This document shows, in pieces, positions 28,001-40,000 of a stretch of 64,000 nt of DNA (position 1 is the first letter of the stretch; every line of letters starts with the position of its first letter). Source of the stretch: Apus apus (taxonomy: Eukaryota > Chordata > Aves > Apodiformes > Apodidae); NCBI RefSeq assembly GCF_020740795.1, contig NC_067285.1, positions 38,414,511-38,478,510 of the forward strand. The letters are read 5' to 3'. A program made the translations under genes and the position numbers. The notes beneath the pieces are model-generated. The model had not been told where the DNA came from, did not search any database, and was given only the letters and a program-made list of their open reading frames with translations.

Positions 28001-31000
28001 TCACAATTCCTAATGCAATGAACAAGCAAGGGTCCAGAACACCATCCCATAACCAGGAAATGACCATTAGTTTGCTGTGCTCACACAAAAGAAATTCCCT
28101 TGTTTCATTAAAATCTTTACTTAGTACCCTTTCATTTCCTGGAAAATCCTCAAAATATACAAAGCAAGTCCCAGTTGCCCTCACTGTATACTGGTGAAAC
28201 TGTGCACTCAGAAACACAATTAAACTAATTCCCAGAGCAGCCAACAGCTGGGGAAGTGACTCAGCTTCTCAAGCTTTGTCCTCTGTGGAACTAACAGCAC
28301 TGCTGAGCAATGCACGGAGAGGGACAGGCCACAGACACTACCAGATGCACACTAGGGAAAAACACACCAGCAAAGAGCTTGCATGACAAAAGCAAGCAGC
28401 ACCCATACAGCCAGCTGAGCTGCAGAGACAGGCAGGCAGTAGAGGAACTGGAACATGTCTCTGGTATAAATCTGCAGCCTCCCAAAGGGCTCACTCTGCA
28501 TGTTTTATGCATGTCACTGCACTTCTGCTCCCAAGTTTCTCCACAGACTGTTTCACGAGTTTTCAGACCACCAAACATCACTTGAGACAAGTTTTCACGC
28601 CAATTTGCAAGAAGATGCTTTCAGCAGACACAAGCTCTTCTCCAACATCCATTTGAAATCTGTTATATGAGAGGAATCACAATTACCCAGAATGTTTTGC
28701 TGCATGCTCCCAGGTATCCACTGATAACCTTGGGGCAAACAAAACACTGTCTTCACTCACAGAATTTCTGTCTTATTACAAACAGAAATTAGATTTTTAA
28801 GAAAGCTGGGGTCTTTCTTGGCTGTCTGGTTGGGTTCTTTCAAGCAGATCCAGTTTTCTGGACTATTTTTAATACTAACATTTACTCTGTACATACACAC
28901 ATCGTGGAACCACAGGGGCATAATGAAAACCAGAATTATTTCTGCAGATCCTAATATCCAAATATTCATGTACTATTTCTTTAACAGAGCAGGCTACTAG
29001 CAGTATGGAGAAGGTAAACACAAAGTATTCCTTCCTCTCCAACTGCTTTTTTTCCTAGAGAACACTGATATTAAGTCCAGGATCTTTACCATGTCAGTCA
29101 CTCTCAGCAAACTAAATAGCACTATTTTCTCACTAATGTTCCCCTCTTTTCTCAGGAAATCTGTATTTCTGTCAATTAGCATTAGCTCACTTAAAAGGGA
29201 GGGCACAGCATGAATTCAAACAGGAGTTAGAACTTCACCCAGTTACTCTTCCAAGTTTAGTTTCCAGAGGTTCAAACTTCAGTTTACTGCATGAACATAC
29301 CTAGTAAATTATTCAGTAGTTGTAACTACACTTCTTTTGTAAAACCTACCCTTTCCCATACATAAAACTTGGCACTAAAAAGCCATTTGAACTTTTTTTT
29401 TCTGTTGCACATGAGTGCACAGAGCATTTTCCTTTGAGGAAAAGGGACTCAATCAAGCTGTAAATAGTAACTACTGAAAGAAGCTGAAAGGTTGCTGAAA
29501 AGGATGCCATGGGTACCCTGCAGCAAGGACTGCTGCAGAACTCCTGCAACAGAGGATGCAGCTCTGCCCTGTGGCAGAAAAAACAGTCAGATGTCTGTGA
29601 CAGAGTATAAAGTAACATTTGTTTTAAAAAAAGTACACCTACGTGCTCCATACCCATCAAAACCTGCAGGGAGACTCAGCCCCATGGAACCTACAGTCCA
29701 GACCACCTCAGACACTCCCCCTCTAACTTGTTACATGCATAATGAAGACACAAACCCCACAACAATTGCAAGAAGAGTATCTGCGTATTTCTGAGAAATT
29801 CTTCAAACCTGCCACTGGGATGTTTCCAAGAAAATGTTATCTTCTAAAGGAAAACAATGACACAGAGGGGAAAATGCTTGGTAATGTGGGAGCGAGGGTG
29901 ACACAGCACATGTTACACAGACGCACAGAAACATGAAAAGCAGCATTAGAAAACTCAAACATCATGCTGAACACAAGGGAATGGAACAATTTTTATTATT
30001 TATTTATAAGAGAGAAGCAGTAACATTCAAGTCCTGGCCTGGCAGTCCAAGTAAATATCAACAAGAGAGGGAAACAAATCAACATCAGCACACACATGAT
30101 CAGAAATCAAGACTAGAAAGTACCGCTATGGATGCACCTAAACAAATCATACAAGAAATATAAGGAAATAAATAAAGCTATAAGTCTGAGTTACTTCTTT
30201 CAGTAACACATCTGTGTTTAAAGATAAGATACTAGAAACATTAATAAAGACAGAAGGTTTACTAAACCATTTATGTAGGCATGGAGGAGTTCAAGATCTT
30301 TCAACAAGTAACTGAAAACATGGTGAAATGCCCTGAAGAGCCCCAGCGTGCCTGGATTCTGCCAGTCTTGTAAAGCAACATCCTGCTCGGGATGGGCAGG
30401 AACAAAAGAGGGGAGTGTGGTGTGTCACATCAGTCAGGCAAGTGATTAAAAGTAGTTATCCACCTATGATTTAACATAGTAATTTTCCCATTTGGTAAAA
30501 TAGGGGTGAAAGTGACCTCTACAAAAGCCATACGCTAGTTTCCGTAGCAAACTGTTCTGCTTGTTACAGAGATTTCCTTATACTCAGCTAAATTCTCTTC
30601 ATGTCTTTACATTACTAATTCCCTCTGCATCCTAAGCCCTCCCTGCTGGGAACAGTCACACCCTTTAAATACATTTTTAAAAGCAGGAAGAAGAGCTTTT
30701 CAGAAAGCGATCTACAAGATGCTGAGGATGATAAATTGCAGCAATAAAAGCTTGGCTCTAGTATCAAATTAGATCCTTACTTACACACCAAATATAGTGC
30801 TTGGAGAACGTGCCTCAGAACATGGCTGGCTTCCCAAAATGCTGATGGGTGCTTTTGAAAGCCAATGCTTTATGAATGACTAAAACAAATCGAGTCATAC
30901 AACCTAAGAAATCACAGCACGGCATCTAAAAAAAAAACAACCAAAAACCTAACTCAGTTTAAAACAGTCTTCAGGCCTTTCAAACAATAAAAAGGACAAT

Positions 31001-34000
31001 TTGTTAATGTGCTTAGGAAAACGACAAAGATAAAAAAGGAGAAACTTAACTAAATTTTAGTGGGGGAGGAGTCACTTTAGCACTTGATAAAAGACTGTCT
31101 TTTATTGTAACCCAGATGAAAAACAGGCTGATGAGATAAATCTGGAAATGAGAAATACTCAGCAACTTCCCAACAGAAAGCCTCAAAGTTTATACATGGA
31201 AGAATACACTTATAAAACAGGGTGTGAGTTCAGGAAATAACAGCACATTAGAGGCAAGAAATAATGCAGAGAACAGGAAGAAGACAGGGACAGCAGGCAG
31301 GAACGAATAATCTAACAGCTTTCCAAAAATACCCTGCATTATCTCATTACCAAGCATTTCTTACACATCCCCTGTATCTAAACCAATCTTGGATGTGCTG
31401 TGTGTAAATATCTTTATTAAAATTTGCTTATGTTTTGCAAAGTATCTTATCATGAAAATCCACCTGCCTGCACCATCTGAAAGGAAACAGTAGCTCCTAC
31501 ATCCACAGGAGAACATTTCTTTAGAAATGACTGAAACTTGTGCATTTGACAGTTGACTCCACAGGCAGTTTAGCTGTTCTGTAGTGAAATTTCAATATAC
31601 AGATTTCTCCTCCTTTCCACTCACACTGCAGTAAGGAATTTTAAGTGCAGCTGTCAACTACAGAAGTTAATAACACAAAATTAGAGACACTTGATTTTTT
31701 GTAAAAGTTACACTTCAGCATTAGAAAAAAAGAAAGTATTTTGTTGCCACAAATTATGACAACACACAGTAATGCCATTTGGGTTCCTGGATCTAGAGCA
31801 CTCAGCAAGTCCCTAACACAACTGCTCCATTCAAGCAGGACTGTGCTACTGAAACTGGCAGAAACACAACTAGAATACCAGCTTGCAAAACAAAAGTATG
31901 GGTTATTTTATTAAGGTCAACATAGGAACCCCACACAATCATTCCTTGGGTTGAAATTATTTCCTATCAAAAATCAGATGTCTCAATTTTTAGCAAAAGA
32001 GGAATTTCCCAAAGCTTACTTAAGCTGATTTATTCCCTTTGTCATAAAAAAAGGAGTTAGATTTATGACAAAGACAAGAAATCCAGGCATTATGAGATCT
32101 TAATCTGCAAGACGTTCTTCACTGAGAAAGGGATTAAGACTTTCTACGTCACAAACGCTCACATCTCTCAGTGCAATTAACTCGGGAGGTAATCTACCAA
32201 ATGTAAAGAGCAATGGCAGATTAAAAAAAAGCAAACAAGTATGTGGAAAAGAAGAAAACTTCAAATAAAACTCAACTGACATATGGGTAGGATCCCAGGA
32301 GGTATGCAAGAATAACAGAAGGAATGGATTCCTGCCAAGAACAGCTGTGAACTGGAGAAGGAAGAGAGGAGAGGGTGAGCAAGATGGAGGTGTCTTCACA
32401 AAAAAAAACAACCAAACAAACAAAAAAAAAAACAACCACCACCCCAAAACAAACAAAACACACACACACTGAAGAAAAGCTGGGACAAGCTAAGGCCACA
32501 GTTGGATTTCAAAATTACTAGGAAAAGACAGAACAAAGGAAGAAAGACCATCTACATTGGCAAGTTACATCAGAGCAACCCAACTCAATGTTTTGAAGGG
32601 AAAGGCCTGAACAGACCAAAAGGCTGCACCTTATCCTTTCTCCTGAAGAAAAACAGAAAACAAACAAAAGTGTGAAAACAGTGAATGAATTCCCTTCCAA
32701 GTCCTGCTTTTCAAAGTTCCAAAATTTAATTGCAAGTTAAGAACAACTGTTACCTTCATGAATTCACAGTGGGGGACAATCTTTTTATTAGCACAAAGTT
32801 GCCATCTGACAGGCATTAATTTAATGCCTACTGACTCATGCTATGTATTTGAAATAGGAAGCAAAGCTGTGACTTCAACAGAACAGGTCTGAGACACACA
32901 GCACATTGTACTACACTGCACAACACTGGCTATCAGGTCATGGAAGGCAAGCATCCACGAAGCCAACTAAGAAATAAGAAGCTATTCCAAACTTCAAATC
33001 AAATAAACAATTTAAGTTGCGTGGATACATGCCTTTCCAATTGTCAGGACATTCTCCAGCTCTCATTCCCTTCTTTAAAATCCCTCTCTCAAAATATTGA
33101 CCCAGGCAGCAGTCCCTTGGGAAAGCATCCCACAGATCCACATGCAGATTCACCACCACACTGGCTCTGGGAAATCATTTGAAAAATGATAAAGTGGATT
33201 TTGTGGTTACTTCAGTATGATCTGCTTTAAATTGATCCAGAAAACCGGCACACACATGGTTTTAGATAAACTAGTATGAATGTACTGTAACTCTGAAGGA
33301 AAATGTATAGCACCCTGCTCAGTTGTAAAATTCAGTGTATTTCCTTCCAGAAGTGGTAAATGAACAGATCACTTCCTCTGGAAGAGAGCCCTCTGAAAAA
33401 CAATTTTCTTGCCCTTTGTTGTCTCATATAGACTCCAAATACGTAAAGGGTGAGTGTCAAGAAGATGGAGTTAAGCTTTTTTCAGTGATGACCAGTGACA
33501 GAGCAAGGAGTAATGGATACAAATTGGAGCATAGGAGGTTTAAGGTGCATATCAGAAAAAATTTTTTTACTGTGAGAGTGACAGAGCACTGGAACAGGCT
33601 GCCCAGAGAGGTCGTGGATTCTTCACTGGAGACATTCAAAACCCACCTGGACGCCTTCCTGTGTGATGTACTCTAGGTGACCCTGCTCTGGCGGGGGGGT
33701 TGGACTAGATGATCTTTCGAGGTCCCTTCCAACCCCTAGGATTCTATGATTCCAAAAAGGACCTTTCCAGATTTCTCCTCACAAATGCTTTCCACTTCTC
33801 TCACCTACGTTAGCTGTGACTCTGAGCAACTTGGTCTAGTGGGAGGTGTCCCTGCCCATGCATGGGGGGGTGGATCTAGATAATCTTGAAGGTCCCTTCC
33901 AACTCCAACCATTCTGTGATTCCCACAGCACAGCATGGTCCGCCACACCAGGACAAACACACCCATAACAACCTCTCTTCAGTAACTTTCACATATCATG

Positions 34001-37000
34001 CAGCAGGTGAAGTGGCAATACTGACAGCCAGCATGACACCAGTGCCACAGAAGTGCTATCAAAGGGAAGGAATTGCCACGTTTAAAAAAGCAACACACAC
34101 AGATAACAAAGCAAAGCACTGGATCCTGACAATCCTACGTCATTAAATTTACAGGCTAGAAAAAGGTTAAGAAGTTTGAAAAGCAATTATGTTATATTCA
34201 GTTACAGCTGAAAACAGATTATACAGCACTCAAATAAACAGCTCCGATTTCCCCCTGGACTTAAGAAAAAAAAAGAAGACAAAAACCAAACAGCAAGTTC
34301 ATTGTAGCTGAACTCTAATAGGAAGTGGCTTGGTTTACAAATGCTAAAAGCAATGTGAAGGACATCCCACGGCTTAGGTTGACTTGTTGGTCAAAGGCTT
34401 ATTGAGAGCTTTGGCAGCAATATTTTTCTTATTGCTTGTTATGGAACATCTGAAGTGGCATAATTAAATGCAGCTATTTACTTTTATACGAAAAAAAAGC
34501 AGCTTCATTCTGTCACCCTTGGGCACGAAAACATGTTATCACACTAGCAACTCCTAAGCCAGCCCTTGGCAGACAAATGCTTCTAATATTTTATCCTTTT
34601 TCAAACAAGATAAAAAAAGGACTATTTATCTCTCAGGACACACACAGCATAAGATATAACTGTAACCCCTGAACTGTCCTTACCACGGTTTTCTGCTGCC
34701 ACAAAGGGGCCCCAAGTCCAAAGGCCTGAGAGAAAACGATCAAATGCTTTTTGCATCTTTTCAAGATTAAAAGCCAAGCCACTTCACACAGAGTGCACAA
34801 ATCCTGCCCTAAAACTGATCCTTGTTCCACCACTATTCTCCTCTAACTAATGTAAATAGCTAATTGCATAGGTTCACTTGCACTGCAAACACAAAGAGAG
34901 GAGGACAAACAAGGAAAAACAATTGTGGCCTAAAAGCAAACAACTAGAAAGCAATTAAGACTGAACATCACTGCCATGTAGTAAACACAACTTTCACACT
35001 GAACATTGCCCTTCCTCCTATGTTGGTTATGGGGTGTTTTTCCAAACTAATGCTTCTATACAAAGAAGAAAGCATCTAAGAGCATTTAGAAGTGCCAGTC
35101 ACTCACTTAGACTCATAGAATACACTGAGTTAGAAAAGGACCCATTGGGATCAGAGTCCAACTCCTGTCCCTGTGTAGAGCATCCCAAGAATCACACCAT
35201 GTGCCTCAGAGCATCACCCAAACACTTCTTGAACTCAGGCAGGCTCAGTGCTGTGACCACTGCCCTGGGGAGCTTGTTCCAGTGCTCAACCACCCTCTGG
35301 GTGAAAAACCTTTTCCTGATATCCAAAGTAAACCTCCCCTGATTCAGCTTCCTGCTATTTCCCCCAGCCCTGTCACTGGTCACAGGAGTGAAGAGATCAG
35401 GACCTGCCCCATCTCTTCCCCTGGTGAGGAACCATAGACTGCAATGAGGTCACCCCTCAGCCTCCTCTTCTTCAAGCTGAATAATCCAAGTGACCTCAGC
35501 CTCCCTCCTCGTGAGACATCTTAGCCAGACCCTTCCCCATCCTCGTGGCTCTTCTTTGGACGGTCTCCAATAGAATCATAGAATCATAGAATCTTAGGGG
35601 TTGGAAGGGACCTCGAAAGATCATCTAGTCCAACCCCCCCTGCTAGAGCAGGGTCACCTAGAGCACATCACACAAGAACGCATCCAGGTGGGTTTTGAAT
35701 GTCTCCAGTGAAGGAGACTCCACAACCTCCCTGGGCAGCCTGTTCCAGTGCTCTGTCACTCTCACAGTAAAAAAATTTTTTCGTATATTCACCTTGAACC
35801 TCCTATGCTCCAATTTCCACCCATTACCCCTTGTCCTATCACTGGTCATCACTGAGAAAAGCCTAACTCCATCTCCCTGACACTCAGCCCTTACGTATTT
35901 GTAAACATTAATGAGGTCACCCCTCAGTCTCCTTTTCTCCAAGCTAAAGAGACCCAGCTCCCTCAGCCTCTCCTCATAAGGGAGATGTTCTACTCCCTTA
36001 ATCATCTTTGTAGCTCTGCGCTGGACTCTCTCAAGCAGATCCCTGTCCTTCTTGAACTGAGGGGCCCAGAACTGGACACAATAGCTTGATGTGCTTTTGA
36101 TACTGTGGTGCCCAAAACTGCAGGCAGTGCTCCAGGTGAGGCCACACCAGTGCAGAGCAGAGCAGAGCAGGACGATCATCTCCCTCCACCGCCTGGCAAC
36201 GCTCTGCTTGATGCACCCCAGGACATGAGTGGCCCTCCTGGCTGCCAGGGCACACTGCTGGCTCATACTCATATGTTCCCCAAACCAGAGTATTAGTGGC
36301 AGAAGTGTGATTTTTTTCAAATACAATTCCAAGCTTGAACATCTTACAGCCTGAACTGGCCTGTGCACAGCTCTGTTCTTTCTGAAACAAAAAGCATGGC
36401 AATGAACTCAACTGTCTGAACAGGTAGTCACACACAAAGCCACATGAAGTTTAAGGAGTGGGTTGGTGATCCAGCTCAGCTTACTCCATTGCCAGTTTGC
36501 ACAGAAAAAAGTGGGAGCCTCCTCCTCCCAGCCTTTTGCCACATCCAGACACTCTCCTGCTGTTTCCATTATTCTGACACCATCCCTCACATCACTACAG
36601 CATGACACCAAGCAACTAAATTACCAAAATGCTAATCCCACCAAAAAGGCATTAACAGTTTTCTGCTGGTTTAGCTCATTAGAAGGACTAGAAGTGCCTC
36701 AATGAGGTTATCCCTAGCAGCAAACTGCACCTGAACTGTTCTGGGGTCTCCAGGGAGGATCAATTAGGAATTAAGCAGAGCAACAAGCACTGTAAAAGGT
36801 CTTTTGATTTCAAGAGAGTTTGACAATTGTAAGATGAACTGTACCACAGGCAGTGCAAGGGGCAACATGAACATCTTTGGGTAAGTTTCTCATTGCCATG
36901 GTTTTCATTAAGCTTTCTGCTCCTTGGTGCTCTCCCTGTGAGAGCAGATGCCAGCCAAGGGGTACTTCTCTTGACAGCAGGCATTTCAAACCAGAATTAA

Positions 37001-40000
37001 ACAGAGTTAACACAGTGAGCGAAGCAACACGCTTCAACAATGTTCAGCAGAAATTTCAGGTAAAAGCATAGATTTCTACAGCAAATCACTCAATGACTTA
37101 TAGAACCACTTAAGTTAGAAAAGACCCTGAAGATCATTCAGCCCAACCACTAACTTAACACTACAGAAGAAAGCTGTAAGCAGCTAAAAAAAAGTATTTT
37201 ACTTTGTGAAGTCCACTGTCAGAGATTATTTTATATCAACTCTATAATGAATCCTTTAGCTTTCCTCAAAATTTCCTAATATTAGTTGCCAGGAGTTAAA
37301 AAAATAATCTTTTAAAAGTTGCCAGTTCTCTCTGCAATTTACTCTGCCAAACTCAAGACACTTGACATTTCTGGTACTCTTTTAAACAAACAACAACAAC
37401 AACAACAAAAACACACAAAACAAACAAAAAAAGAAAAAAGGAAGGAAAAAAAAAAAACAACAGCATCACTTGTAGTAGTGGTTAAACAAGAGATTTTTGC
37501 AGCAATGGGACACATTCATGTGTCAAGAGTCCTGATCTCTGCTCTAGGAACACAGCCTGCACTCATTACACTCACCAGGCCAAAATTGAAGAAAACCAGG
37601 ATATTAAAACACAGGGAGAAAAACATATGAATGCTCAACAAGCATGTATTTCCTATTTCCAACAGTTCATAAATGCCTACATGTTGATTTTCAACGACAG
37701 AAATTCCGGTTTAGAAGTGCTTAGCAGTCTTCTGTGCACGTCCCTGATAAAGAGAAGATAAATACCACATCTCCAGCTCTTAACTACAGAAGGAGCATCC
37801 GGTTGCTCTCCTGCTAGAGTAAGCTGAAAAGCACTTCAGTAATGGCTTTCATTCGGTAAGTAACATCTAGGAAAGCTGAAGAAGGGGAAACAGCAAAGAG
37901 CCATGATGTTCTTCAAGAGCAGACTGGGAAGTCAGGAAGGCCAACAGTGCTTGTCAATCTGGAAGCAAACACATCAGCTCTGACTTTAGTATTACTCGGG
38001 AAGAGATGCAAGGGGGAAAAAAAAAGTCTCACTCCACCTTCTGTACATACATATACACACAAACTATGATTTTAATTGAATTTTTTATAAAAGCTAACCC
38101 ACATGCACCATCAAAAGCAACTCCTAGGCTCTGCTGTGTAACAAGACAGAAAAGCACACCTTTCCCTCAGTTTCATTTACAACTTAAATTTCTACTGATT
38201 CATAAACATAAGCACCTAAACAGCAGCTACTCATCCTCACCCTTCCCTGCTGTTTCTACCAGCTCCTAGTCTTTCAAAGCCTCATCAGTTGCCACCATCT
38301 ACATGAAAGTCATTGTTAAAAAAACCCTATATGCTGGAATTTTCTGAGAGGAATTTACTAATATGTAGATGGTTTGGATTTTTTTTTTTTAAGAAAAGAC
38401 AACGTCAAAACTTGCATAATTCAAGCTGAATCCTTTTAAAAATAAATGGTTTTATCTCACTTCTTTTTTACGTAAGCTTTGCCAGCGTAGGATAACACAA
38501 GCATGTCACCATATGGCACGCCTACCAGAACTATCTTTAATTTTTTTTCCTTGGAGATGTAAGATGAAGTACCTGCAACTATGCTGTAATTTCCTTTCAG
38601 AGAGAACTTAGGAAGCTACATTTTTCAGGACCTGAAGACATTTTCTAGTCCAATTCCCATTTTAAAAATTTTGTTAAAGCTTCAGGATAATCTGTTCAAC
38701 CATTGGAAAGGTTTATCAAGTCTTTTCAGAAAGGAAGAAATAGATTGGGAAAATAAAATAGTGGCACTGAAAATAACAATTGCTGTCAAAACCGAGTTGT
38801 ATTAATTCAGTGACTCGCCTCACAAGACAGTCTTTTTATAATGTTACCCATAACAAGAGAAGACAATGGTTTCCCTTGATTCCCCCCTCTCTCTGGGTAG
38901 CTTTCTATGTCACTGGCGCTAGCAACAGCAAAGAATAGCAGTGGATTTGTCAGCAGACAAGGACTGCACAACCAGGGGGGCCCCGCACTCTGTGTTATCC
39001 AAGCATAATCGCCCTGTTATTTGACAACAAGCAAGTCTGCCAGCACAACACGGCTTTTGGTATCACCCTTGGGTGTCAAACTGACAAACCACAGCCCGGT
39101 CACTGATGATAAACCTGTGTGACAGGTTCACTGCAATTTAGAAAAACGTTTCCAGTTGAAGGGCGCAGGGACAATCTTCATCTGCCACAACCTTATTAAA
39201 GAGTTCAAAAGTGTTAGTTCTCAAGGAGAAAACAGTATTGCTGATACAGGGAAAATAGCATGGACAAGCCATTAGTTTTGCTACCTCTGTACCAAGGAAA
39301 CTGTCAGTGAAAAAGGGGGTGAAAACATGGCGGGAAAAACTACATAAGAAGTACTGTGAAAAGATGGGGGCTTTGCAGCTCAACATATGAGTTGGTACCA
39401 CTAAATCTGGAGAAGTGTAAAGATAGCCCATCACAATGAATAATTCTATCAAGTTAACATGAAACTCAAGTTTGAAAAAAGAAAATGTTAACTTTCTGAA
39501 CACTCAAACCCCCCTAAAAAAAAAAAAAAAAAAAAAACCACACACACAAAAAAAACCACAAAAAACAAAACAAACTACTTGCCAGTAACAGCAAGTTTCC
39601 CTGGCCTCCCTGAGGCCTACAAGGCATATTTTAAAATCACTTTTTAAAAAATCCATTTTTAGACTGCAGAAGAGCAAATTAGGTGCCGTCTATAACACCC
39701 CACCAACAACAGCTCTGCCACGCAATAACTTCATTTTCCATTTCTATATTTCATCCAGCAGGAGCACCTGAAACAATGGAGGTGGGGGCAGAAGGTTGCT
39801 CCCCTAGGTTTCAGGAGGGTCTGGAAAAAAAAGCCAGTATCTCATTACTGCCTGTGACAGAAGGTGGAGGGTTCCACGCTTTTCCATTACCAGATAGCCA
39901 AATGGCAGGGAGAGGGAGGCTCTCTAATTTGCAATCCAGACTCCCAGGACACCACTGTCCTCGAAATCCTGTGTTCCCCCCCACCTTACTCTATTGCAGC

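Noticed and set aside
35658-36368. 236-codon minus-strand ORF as a host gene
   Set aside because: It is the CR1 ORF2 C-terminal region (copy H) with a CR1 tail, so it is annotated as a mobile element.
39511-39575. Tail of a processed pseudogene
   Set aside because: The poly(A) is followed by A/C simple repeats, and no retroposed coding body was found next to it.
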